64,000 nucleotides of DNA from the NCBI RefSeq assembly GCF_000003195.3, contig NC_012873.2:8951894-9015893 (forward strand), given 5' to 3'. Shown one piece after another: positions 1-10,000 of the stretch. Every line of letters begins with the position of its first letter. Positions within the stretch are counted from its first letter, which is position 1. The stretch comes from Sorghum bicolor (Eukaryota > Streptophyta > Magnoliopsida > Poales > Poaceae). The notes below the pieces were generated by a model, which had not been told where the DNA came from, searched no databases, and was given only the letters and a program-made list of their open reading frames with translations. The translations under genes were made by a program, and so were the position numbers.

Positions 1-36
1 AATCATCATTATATTGCATTGAAAAATATAATGATA

Positions 37-61
37 CTCTTCTCTCTCTCTCTCTCTCTCC
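37..61. repeat. (CT)n microsatellite
   Basis: An uninterrupted CT dinucleotide run near the left edge of the window. No gene context is visible. Confidence 0.9.
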
Positions 62-1122
62 CCAGTTCGTTAGGAATGCAAGTGGTTAACGAGCTATGTT
101 TGGTTATTACTTCTGGGTTCTAGGATGTTTGGATTCTAGGGCTAAAAATTAGCCCATACTCAGATAATGGGATAAGCATAGGCTAATTAATTATAAGATA
201 ATAAGGGCTAATAGGATCTAACTATCATTTAGCTCCCATTAGCTCTTATTAGACCATAATTGGGTTATATTTAGGTTCCTATTTAGCATGCGAAAAGAGA
301 GGCTAATCGCATAGACACGAGTGCAAACAAGCTCTTCATTTCTCCCCCTGAATTAATTACATGTCATGCCATTCCAATCCATTTTTAGCGAAATTTGGTT
401 TGATTACCATTTCCGGTTTGAATATATATTATATTAAAAGCTATGAGTAAATTTATGAACACTTTTGCTATATCATATCCGGGTGAAACTTCTCCTCCTG
501 CCTGGCTGCTGGTACAAGTGAAAGTACCAAGGGTCGGGCAAACTTGCTTTGAGAAATTGGCCTTGCAATCCCATTTGCCCATTGTGTGACCAAGAACCAG
601 AAGTACGGAACCTGGTAAGAAGCTAGGCAGGGGAGTGCATTCAAATAAATATAAATGTTCAAACAATGCAAGAATGGCGGGAGAAATGCTTCAAGGACAG
701 ATTGCAGCGGAAAAGAGAATAACAACAACAACAATCACAATCCTCACATACTCGGCCTGAAACATTTGGAAAGAGCATAGTCGAAGAAACTTTGAAGGAT
801 TGACGCGATTGCCACTACAGGTGTTCGGCCTAATCAAAGAAGAAATTGCGACTCCTCACAAGACTACAAGAGCTACCGGGTTTCCTGTTCTAACCCAATG
901 ATTTTACTTCGTCTTCTATATATGTTTGTGATTTGTGCCTATGTGCATCTTCTTATATAACTTTATAAAACTTTGAATTGCTCTTTCTTCGTATATAGCA
1001 GCGCTCCTGCTAATCTTTTTTCAAAAGAAGAACTTCCCCTCCTGCATCTGAAAATTTTGGACATGTGCGGCAATCTCTAATGCTGTTGTTTGATGGTCAC
1101 AAACAAAAAAACTTTAATTATC
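62..1122. other. AT-rich intergenic DNA with one likely MITE remnant
   Basis: No coding signal is convincing here. From about 126 to 335 the sequence reads TTTGGATTCTAGGGCTAAA and then AATTAGCCC, followed by several GCTAATTA and AGCTCTTATTAG motifs. The same terminal motif (inverted) recurs at 17972-18168, so this is probably a member of the same small TIR element family, with a diverged right end. The rest, about 340-1122, holds nothing I can name. Confidence 0.4.
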
Positions 1123-1349
1123 GGCCTTGTTTAGTTCACCCCAAAAACCAAAAACTTTTTAAGATTTCTCGTCACATCGAATCTTTCGGCACATGCATGA
1201 AAACATTAAACATAGACGAAAAAAAAAATTAATTACATAGTCTACTTATAAATTGCGAGATGAATCTTTTAAGTCTATTTAATTTATGATTGGACAATAT
1301 TTACCAAATAAAAACAAAAACTAAAAAATTTTCGGAACTAAACAAGACC
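1123..1349. mobile_element. MITE, GGCCTTGTTTAGTT family, copy 1
   Basis: A 227-bp AT-rich element with terminal inverted repeats: GGCCTTGTTTAGTTC at the left and GAACTAAACAAGACC at the right. The interior (TCGTCACATCGAATCTTT, ACATGCATGAA, then a TTATGATTGGACAATATTT block) recurs in the other copies at 16560, 24041, 24450 and 24703. The element is far too short to code for a transposase. I do not assign a superfamily because no clean target duplication is visible. Confidence 0.8.
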
Positions 1350-1898
1350 ATTATTTTGTTGATAATATTTCCTTATATGTCTCCGATAACATATCGGACG
1401 TGTATTCGGAGAATCCAATACGTATCGCGATACCGACTTGTACGCAACCTACCTGGTGAAGTATCTGGGCATCTAGCATATTCCATCCGGGAAACCATAG
1501 CTGGCGTCATCACATACGTGAGATTAAAACCTAACCCCAGGTCGAAAAAAGCAGATACTTGGCACAAAGATAGCTTCATGTTCATGTTACTCGTGTGCAC
1601 CAATCATGATAACCCACGACCGTAATGATAAGCTGATAACTGATAAGCACGCGCCTCGCACCTCAACCACACAAGTTCGTGCAACCACGTATCAAATCCT
1701 CTCTTTAGCTAGAGACATGTCCAAGATCTCCTCGGGTAAAGTTTATTTTACTTATTACATGTGCCTTCGCTCTCTTATTTATTGGATACGCTTTGAGAAG
1801 TGTATAAAAATATACGTACATCTCAATACGAAACTACTTAATCATGATCGATCACGAGGTCATCGACAAGTCGCTTTCTTCTCTAAGCTCTGCCTCTC
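1350..1898. other. Upstream region of the DUF1677 gene
   Basis: Open frames across this stretch have no recognisable domain and I do not call them. The last 100 bases or so become pyrimidine-rich and lead into a clear TATA box, so this is most simply promoter-proximal DNA of the gene at 2015. Confidence 0.5.
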
Positions 1899-1906
1899 TA
1901 TAAATA
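1899..1906 (+). promoter_or_regulatory. TATA box of the DUF1677 gene
   Basis: TATAAATA in the context CTCTATAAATAGG, a textbook plant TATA box, 109 bases before the ATG at 2015. This predicts a transcript start near 1930 and a 5-prime leader of about 85 bases. Confidence 0.75.
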
Positions 1907-2014
1907 GGTGCCATGGTGTAGTAGACTCATACGACCCTTCCATAAAAAACGAAGCACAACACAACACACGTCAAGAGCAGAAGCAAAAAGCTAGAGTAGT
2001 CAGTCGATCAGTCC

Positions 2015-2683
2015 ATGGCACCCAATGGAGAATCACCGGCCATGACGACAGCCGTGGCGCCGCTGCTGGCGACGATCATCGGCAGCTTCGGCGGCGAGCA
2101 CAGGCGGCAGCAGAGGGTCCCGTCGTGCCACGAGCTCCGCAGCTGCGTCGCGGGCGGCGATGACCACCACAAGGAACTGGAGCTGATGCTCAGCCCCGAC
2201 GACGCCAGCGGCGGCGGCGGCGGCGACCCACGGGACGCCGCCGCGGCCACGGCGCGCTCGGCGGCGGAGGTGGAGGACGCGGAGTGCGAGTGCTGCGGCA
2301 TGTCGGAGGAGTGCACGGCGTCGTACATCGCCGCGGTGCGCCGCCGCTTCTCGGGCCGCCTGGTGTGCGGCCTGTGCGCCGAGGCCGTGGCCGAGGAGGC
2401 CGGCAAGAACGGCGGCGACCGCGGCGCCGCGCTGGCGGCGCACATGGCCGTGTGCCGGCGGTTCAACGGCTTCGGGAGGACGCACCCCGCGCTGTTCCAG
2501 GCCGACGCCGTCATTGGCATCGTCAGGAAGCTCTCGGGGTCGGGCGGCCCAAGGTCGCCCAGGTCTGACGCTGGCACGAGGGTCGTCGTCAGTGAAGGCG
2601 CCAAGACCGCCACCGCCGTCGCCGCCGTCGGCAGCATGGCGCTCATCGCCGGCGTACGCAACGATCAGGTGGTCACCAACTAG
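2015..2683 (+). CDS. DUF1677 family protein (plant cysteine-motif protein)
   Basis: A single-exon gene for 222 residues. The centre (about 88-152) carries the DUF1677 hallmark: C91-x-C93-C94 followed by GMSEEC100, then an arginine-rich stretch, C118GLC121 and a final conserved C147RRF. Cysteine spacing suggests a metal- or disulfide-stabilised fold, but the family's molecular function is not established. Residues 62-85 are a Gly/Ala low-complexity linker. The N-terminus includes a short SCHELRSC segment, and the C-terminal 50 residues are Ala/Val-rich. The start was chosen because it is the first ATG after a good TATA box (1899), has purines flanking it, and precedes the whole conserved domain. 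GC content is very high (monocot type), which creates long overlapping frames on both strands; those have no family match. The family assignment rests on pattern recognition of the cysteine block. Confidence 0.85.
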   Translation: MAPNGESPAMTTAVAPLLATIIGSFGGEHRRQQRVPSCHELRSCVAGGDDHHKELELMLSPDDASGGGGGDPRDAAAATARSAAEVEDAECECCGMSEECTASYIAAVRRRFSGRLVCGLCAEAVAEEAGKNGGDRGAALAAHMAVCRRFNGFGRTHPALFQADAVIGIVRKLSGSGGPRSPRSDAGTRVVVSEGAKTATAVAAVGSMALIAGVRNDQVVTN

Positions 2684-3394
2684 ATCGCTGGTTAAAGAGT
2701 GTACACCCAGGGAGTAATAAGCCGTTTGCGACTTCAGGGCGTACGTAGGTACACCATGTGTATAGAATTGATTTTGTTTCCAGGTTCAGTGCCTGTTGGA
2801 GTTCACAACTTTTTGGATCGGCTCTTGTTTCCTTGTTTGAGCTCTTTTAGCTGAGAGCTGAGCCGGGAGTGTGAAAAGCTATCTTCCCGTCCCAAGCTAA
2901 TTTCATGTCTTCATCTACACTAACATGCTTTGCCCTTCATGGTGCTTCGTCGTGCTTTGCATGCCATGCGACACTTGCATGTGTATTTCTATGTTGCTTG
3001 CAGTCATTGACTTCAAGCATCTCGAGTAAAAATGATCTAATAAAGGTTAGAATTTTGGAGATTTTTTTAAGAGTTGTTTTGATTTTCCAACAATGACAGT
3101 TGATGATGCCGCGAGATTGAATGTTCCAACATCATCTACAATTCAATTTTCGCAACATTTCAAGAAAAACACTTTAACGTACTGAAACAATGTTTGCAAC
3201 ACAATATCACATTTTCTCGAGATGCCACCCCGAAATTTAATCTCAACTTTCAACTGATGCCCACATCTCCACAGACGGAGACGCCGTGCAAGAACACTTA
3301 CAAGAAAAATGAGTAAATGACTATGTTATCTAAAACCTTGACCTCACATGGAATTCAAAAGAATAGCCGTTACCAGGAATGTATTACGGTAAAA
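2684..3394. other. Intergenic region between convergent genes
   Basis: Begins with the 3-prime flank of the DUF1677 gene and ends at the 3-prime flank of the minus-strand NFD6-like gene. No domain, repeat pair or RNA gene was seen. Confidence 0.4.
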
Positions 3395-3532
3395 CATGCG
3401 CCACTGGCACATTGCACAAAGTGCCCCTAAATAAATAAGGTAACCGTTTAACAAGTATGATTATTATTATGACAACCAAGCCCTCCAACTCTCTGCTGCT
3501 GATGTCGCTGCCATCTGGAGCAGTTTCTTTCA

Positions 3533-3558
3533 TTATCGAGGGACACTGAGACCTGTCT
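3533..3558 (-). CDS. Alternative last coding exon of the NFD6-like gene
   Basis: On the minus strand a TTGCAG acceptor (AG at 3560-3559) opens an exon that supplies nine codons, ETGLSVPR and a stop (TAA, 3535-3533). It joins in phase to a donor inside the second exon of the gene at 6388-6739: that exon can end at 6420, where a GTACGC donor starts at 6419. The spliced product would be 86 residues ending VSQETGLSVPR instead of the 88-residue form ending SQGTLCSSYPGV. From memory, both kinds of C-terminus occur in plant NFD6-like proteins; that point is recollection, not a search. The implied intron is about 2.9 kb. The exon would have 3-prime untranslated sequence continuing toward about 3395. 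Confidence 0.55.
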
Positions 3559-6387
3559 CTGCAAGATATTATCAAAGGAAAACATGAGTTTTTTGGTTGT
3601 ACTGCAGTAAAATCATCTAATATACCCATGCACGCACAACTACACAAGGTACAATAAAGCATACCAGAAGCTATGCAGTTGCTAATATAAGTGAAGCTAC
3701 CATAGAACACCAAATGTCCATGTCACTATAACTCTTCCCCAGAGAGAGTGGCTTGGGTAATGCGAAACCAGATCTTGTGAACTTCAGTGTTCAAGTGGAG
3801 CATTTTGGCAACATCACATTAATATTGGGGCTTATGCACAATGAAAGTGCCGGAGGAGGATTTAACACGAATGACAAATTCATAACGGTGCAGAGGCACG
3901 AATGACAGGACATTGTTCTTTCCTAAATCATAAAGACAAATCAAAATTTGAGACGTATGTGAAAATCAGAACCAAAAGAAATGGGGCGAATAAAAGGATC
4001 TTCTCAGTACAGTCAGATCTGAAATGAAAATTGAAATGGACATAGCACAAGTAAATGTGACAGTTGATATGTGTAAGGACGGACGTAGCTTCAATACTAC
4101 ATACAGGTAGAACTTAAGCAACCACCAATTTGACTTGACAAATTGGCAGGAATTATCATGCAGTTACGACTGGTTTACAATTACATTATGCTAGAAATGT
4201 AATTTTCCATGTTATATATACCTGTACTAATTAGTTTCCACTATATTGTGTTTTATTATGGGTCAATGACCACTTTGATCCAAGTATGGGAAATAGGGCC
4301 ACTTTGGTCCTTAAATGAGCTGACCATGAAGCAATTCTTGGTCAAGAAAACCTGTTAAGTGACATGTTTTGTAATGAAGACAACTGAGTGATGACTCCCT
4401 TCCAAAATAAAAGGCCCACCCACTCACATCCAAGTGCTGGTCAGGCAAGAATCTCATTCTTGGCGGGCTATGCTTCCTAACATCTACATCATCGAGCTCT
4501 TGAAATCAACAAGCCTCGCCTGACCTTGGGACCAATATGCAAGAAATTTGAACCCATTCAAATCAAACAGAATGAAAATAATTTTCAGCACACACAAAAA
4601 AAAGCTGACAAGATGAAAAAGAACAAACCATATGTATAAAACATAATAAATGTTCAAGAAATTCGTCTGCCACACTGGGGAAACCAGTGGGAGGCAGATG
4701 ATGCTGCTCCAGTCACTAGATAGCTTAAAGAGTGGCATAAAGGAAGTGATGCTCTTCCTGTAAAGGGAATGATTCGAGGGTAAAGACAGGAAAGGCCAGC
4801 GCCTAGTGGACTGAATCACTGGGCAAGTAGCATAATGATAATGGCATTAATAAAGTCCACTTTTAAACCTTAAACTTGCACGGCAGTCCAATTTTCAACC
4901 CTGAACTATGAAACCCCCTCCAACTATTGAAACCTGGCAAGTTTGGTCCTCTGGCTGTTTTTCTACTGTAACAATAATAAAAATCTGGTTTAATCTCCGA
5001 AAAGTCATAACTGATTTAGTTTACTAAACCAGAAAAATATGAAACCAGCACCAATTTTCTTCTAAACATGTTATCTATGGATCTTATTTTTTTTAATAAA
5101 TAATGAGCATGAGTGCACGACTACAAGCAATAAAGCAATGCAACATAACTAAATATGTCAAGTAACTCTTAATAGATCTCAAACAGACATATACCATTTT
5201 AACAAAATTGGCACGGGTTTCATATTTTTCTAATTTAAAATAAATCAGTTATGGATTTTAAGACACTAAACCAGATTTTTATTATTTTTACAAAATAGAA
5301 AACCAATTTGAAACTAGCAAGAGGGTCAAATTTGTCCGGTTTTGGCAGTTGTAGGGCGTCTGGTACTCCGTTTCGTAGTTCAAGGCTGGAAATCGAACTA
5401 CCGTGAAAGTTGGAGGTTGAAAAAAAAATGAAAAATAGACTTTACACAAATAACAATGCATCAGCTGAATCAACAAAAACGGGGAGTTCGTCACGCGGAT
5501 TAAGCATGCTGAGCAGTATGGTAACCAACGTGGACTGTCTACTTGTCTAGAACTAAAAAAATGAACCAACAACGAAGGTCAACTAGTCTAGAGACCAAAT
5601 AGGTAACTGACCCTGTATCAGAAAAGGAGATGAGACCTAAAGGACAAAGTTGATAATCTCAATTGCTGAGGAATATAAAGGATACAATTGACAATCACAA
5701 CAAACCTAAATGCATTATCAACTTACTGTATTCAAAGCCAAATAGGTTAATATCCTAGATTAAGAATGAATCGATGACATCCAGAAGCTATTGACACTCA
5801 TTTTAGCTTGCATGGGCTGTCTCTGGTATATCATGCACCAATTTCCCCATAGTCAGGACGTTTCTTAGTCAAGGAAAGGGGGTCCGACTGTCCGAGGGAC
5901 ATGGTGCACAACTTGAGAAAGGTGTTGCCAAGGTCCGGATGAGGATGACATTGTTCCAACGGGAATGATGTTCTGACTTCTGTCATTCCTGGGACGAGGA
6001 AATGGCACTATGTCTATATCATGTTCCCCGTGATACTGAATTACTGATCCTGATAGAAGTTTATCAAGCTTGTTCCCATAACTTGAAAAGTTGTATTAAT
6101 CATCCACATTATAACTCTATCACGGACATATATGACACTAGAGCAATGTGATGTGAGTGAATGAAACTACAAATGTAGCCAGTGACTAATGGCAAACTTT
6201 CACTCTCCACTCCTACCTAGAAGTTAATATTAGTTTCATCGATCCAAGTGAAACAGATCTCACCAAGTGAACCAAAATCATCCAAAATCAAGAATGACAA
6301 CACATGATCAATAATAGACAAGCAAGCAAGCAATCGGGCAGCCACAACTCACTGTAGCGTTGCAAAGATTAGTAGACTGTATCAGAC
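3559..6387. other. Long intron or 3-prime region of the NFD6-like gene, with repeats
   Basis: If the distal exon is used, this is intronic. It holds an inverted-repeat element (4851-5444), a fragment at about 4256-4340 with the phrases GACCACTTTGATCCAAG and GGCCACTTTGGTCC typical of similar foldback elements, and otherwise AT-rich sequence without coding signal. Confidence 0.45.
4851..5444. mobile_element. Foldback-type element with very long inverted repeats
   Basis: About 594 bp. The left end (TAAAGTCCACTTTTAAACC) pairs with the right end read in reverse (TAAAGTCTATTTTTC), and the similarity continues inward through blocks such as TTGAACTATGAAAC / TTGAACTACGAAAC and AATAATAAAAATCTGGTTTA on both arms, for about 180 bases per arm. 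Long arms like this are typical of Mutator-like MITEs or foldback elements. I did not find a clean target duplication, so the superfamily stays open. Confidence 0.6.
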
Positions 6388-6739
6388 TCAGACTCCCGGG
6401 TAGGAGCTGCAGAGCGTACCCTGCGACACGGCCCGGGCCACCTCCGGCCCCAGCCGCGACGTCAGCCGGGCCGCCGAGACCGCGCTGTGCAGCGGTTGCA
6501 GCGACCGCGCCAGAGCCATCCGCCGCCCTATTGCCGAAGCCCTGCACCACATAAAACCCCAGTTAAGCAACGCCTAATCGGGAAACATCCTCACAGGCCG
6601 TGAACAAAAATGGAAGGAACCCTTACCTGGGGACAGGAGCGAGGGTGCCGGGGAGGGAAGCGGCGGGGCTCCGGGCGGCAGCGGAGCGGAGGAAGGCCGC
6701 GGCGGCTGGGCGGGTGAAGGAGCGGAGGCGCGACGCCAT
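6388..6739 (-). CDS. NFD6-like small organelle-targeted protein
   Basis: Two coding exons on the minus strand: 6739-6627 and 6541-6388, joined across an 85-bp GT-AG intron (donor GTAAGG, acceptor GTGCAG). The product is 88 residues. The N-terminus MASRLRSFTRPAAAAFLRS is Arg/Ala/Ser-rich with no acidic residues, a typical mitochondrial or plastid presequence. The mature part contains LQPLHSAVSAARLTSRL, the motif I associate with the NUCLEAR FUSION DEFECTIVE 6 family (about 90-100 residues), whose members act in mitochondria. The precise biochemical role is not known to me. The start is the first ATG of the presequence and gives the expected length. The gene is head-to-head with the SDS22-like gene at 7063. 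An alternative last exon lies at 3533-3558. Family assignment is by motif and size only. Confidence 0.7.
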
Positions 6740-7062
6740 GGCTTGCCTGCCGGGGACAGGGAGGTGACGAGCTCGCGGCGGAGGAGGGGCGGCGAGGCCG
6801 TGTGGGTTTTTAGGGTTTTGGACCTTGCCATTTCAGAAAAAGACATAGATGGGCCTTAATGGTATTATTGTCAGCCCATTTATTTGGCCCACATACTATT
6901 CAGGCCCGGCCTACTCAAATCACCTCTCTTCTTCCTCTCAAAAAAAAAAAAAAATCACCTCTCTTCGCGGAACCAATTGCGTATTTTCTTCTCCTGCCTT
7001 TAGCTCCCCCGTTCTTCCAGAACTTTCTCGAGACCTGAATCCACCCTGACCCAGCGGTCCCC
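6740..7062. promoter_or_regulatory. Shared divergent promoter region
   Basis: Only 323 bases separate the ATG of the NFD6-like gene (-) from the ATG of the SDS22-like gene (+). The middle contains several TGGGCC/GGCCCA-type motifs (TGGGCC at 6850, AGCCCA at 6873, GGCCCA at 6886, GGCCCG near 6903), the so-called site II elements common in promoters of plant mitochondrial and housekeeping genes. There is no clear TATA box, and an A-run lies at about 6941-6953. Both genes are probably broadly expressed from this shared block; that is inference. Confidence 0.55.
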
Positions 7063-10000
7063 ATGGCCTCCGGCGAAGGTGTAGTTGATCAGCTGTCCGG
7101 GGCGGCTGGCGGCGAGGCGGAGGCCAAGATGGAGACGGAGGGGGAGCGGGAGGGGCCGGTGCTGTACCTCGACCTGACGAGCTACCAGCTGCACGATCTG
7201 AGCGAGGTGGAGATCCCGCCCACGCTGGAGGAGGTCGACCTCACCGCCAACCGCCTCTCTTCCGTCGACCCACGCATCGGCCAACTCCCCCGTCTCCGCA
7301 AGCTCTCCTTCCGCCAGAACCTCCTGGAAGACGACGCCGTCGCGCCGCTCTCGTCCTGGGAGACTATCGCCGGATTGCAGGTGATTACTGACCCGGAATC
7401 TGTAGTGGCGAGTCGTTGTTGTATCGCACCGATCGTGATGCCCAATTTTGGCTACTAGTAGATGTTTGTGTTAAAGAATTCCTGCAGTTTCTTTGATTAT
7501 AAATCATCTTGTGATGACTACCAACCTGTATTATCAGGAACACATATTTTAGATAATAATACTTGCTAGCGTGGTCAATAATTATTTGTCTATTATTAAT
7601 TATTCTTTCCTGTAAATGGGTGAAAACTAAATGCCCTTAATTTGCATTTTTTACGTACAAAGCCTAGCGACATTTATCAGTGGAAAACGAGAGGGTTTGT
7701 TTATGATAATCTTGTGGTGAAACATAGAAATTTCATGAAACTTGAAGTTTGGTGCTCTTGTAATGTTCTTCCCTTCACTGAGATATCAAGTCAGGTAATT
7801 GGTATCATTAGGCAATAGATTGTGATATACAGTAACTTGGCTCAGTTACTGTAAGAACAAGCAGTCCTACTGAGGGGACTAAATTTTGGTCTGACACATT
7901 TCACAAAAATTGACAGCTGTGTTGACAACTATCTGGAGTATTTCTTATGATTATTATTTGCTGGAACTCATTATAGCTGAGGGCATTGTAACAGTCCTGA
8001 TACTTTCACAACATACCCGAAGTGACCAATTCATTTACTTTTAGAAGCTTTTGTGGAGAGATGGATTAAAGTGAGTCCTCACTCTGAAGTTTGAACTAAG
8101 GGATTGTCAAGATCAGACAGAGTTGAGGCACCACTTTTTCCTTCAGTGAGCTGGAGGTCACTGTAGTACTTAGTGTATTTAGTATAGGCTTTCGGTACCT
8201 TCTTTTGTTTTTTTAGACCAAAGGCATAAGCCCTGCTTTTTACTGAAAGCATAGAGAGTGCCTGCTGGGAAAACCAGCTTACAATCTAGCACATCCAACA
8301 CAAGCTTCTCAGCCAAACGATCAACCACAAATTCTAAACTCTACTCTCTTAAACTGCACCCCTCCATAGTCTAACAAAACACCCCAGCATCCAAAAGGAA
8401 ACCAGCCACAAAAGTGCTCCCTAGAAAACAGAAATTACAATTGAGGCCTTCTTGAGCCAAACACCCTGTCTTCAGCATCTTGACAGGCCTTCCTTGAGCT
8501 TCTCCAGAATTCCTTCCATGAGTTTCAGCTGTGCCCCCTTCAGCAGGATCTTCCAGTGCTGAAGAAAACCAAAGAATTTATAACTAATTTCTTTTGGGCT
8601 CTTAATCATATGATTTGAGAAAACTAAATCATTCCGAGTTCTCCATAGAGCCCAAGAGTTGGTCGCCATGATCTGATGATAATCACCATGCTCCACTTAT
8701 TAATTCTACCCGGAGTTGTTGTGAATTTGCTCTCAAAATTTCCTCTTATCTACCGGGATTGAGTCCCACCCTAGGCTATCTCTAATTCAACACCAAGCAA
8801 AAGTGGCCAGGCGGCATCTGAAAAGAAGATGATCAATGGTCTCATTCTTTCCACATAAGCTGCAATTTTTAGCCTCTTTACAATTTCTCTTTTCGAGTTG
8901 TTCAGTGGTCTGTACTCGGTTGTGAGCTACCGTCCAAAGGAAAATTTAACTTGGTTTCCCAAATGTCCTTCATTCTCAAGTCAACTATTCCTGGAAAAGT
9001 GATTATCTTATAAACTGATTTAGTAGTCAAATTACTAGACTTCTCAAGCATCCACACAGCTGTATCTGTCCTCTCAGTCAGACTAATCCCCTCTAACATA
9101 GTCATCATCTGTCCCCATTGTTCCACCTCCTTATTCCCTAAATTTCTTCTTAGAGACAAATTTCACTCTCTTTATGCTAAATTTGCAAGTGACTTGCCCT
9201 GGTCCAGGGAAATCCTGTACAGGTTTGGATATAGAGTCATTAGCATTGCAGACCTTCCTAAATGCACACATCATGCCAAAATCTTGTCTGTTGCACACAC
9301 TCAACTATCATTCCTTTGCCTTTCTCATACCAAGGTTTAACTGCATGAAGACCTTGTCAAAATTGAGATCCACCTACGCTGTGTGATTGACTAAAATTCT
9401 TGCCCTGAAGATACTTGGCTCTAAGTAGCCTCACACAATACTGTCATCTCCACCGTCTAGCGTCAAAATCCATTTGCATAAAAGAGCTGCATTCATGGCA
9501 AATTAATTTGATCTACCTTAGAAACAAAGATGCTTTCTTTAAAAACTTTTTCACAATGCTATTTAACTGTCTCCCTTTCATATTTCAGGAGTTGGTCCTT
9601 AGAGATAACAAACTTACAAGGATTCCTGATGCTGGCATATTCAAGGGTCTTCTGGTGTTTGATGTATCTTTCAATGAGATATCTTCCTTGACTGGTATGT
9701 CCAAGGTTTCCAGCAAATTGAAGGAACTTTATGTTTCAAAGAATGAAGTTGCAAAGATGGAAGAGCTTGAGCATTTACATGCGCTGGAAATTCTTGAACT
9801 TGGTAGCAACAGGTTACGGGTAAGAATTTCAGAGTAAATTGCATATGACTCCTGGTGACTGCATGTTGTCTGGAAAGTTAGTTTCTCTGGTCAATGGATA
9901 GAGCCATATGTAATGCTTCATGCTGTATGTAATTTGTTTATGTCTAGATCCTGTTATTTCCTACAGCCTTACGTAGTTACGTGTTTTATCTTGTTTCAGG

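Noticed and set aside
1290..2163. Open frames overlapping the MITE and the DUF1677 promoter
   Set aside because: They run through a transposon end, a TATA box and the real start codon in another frame, and have no recognisable domain.
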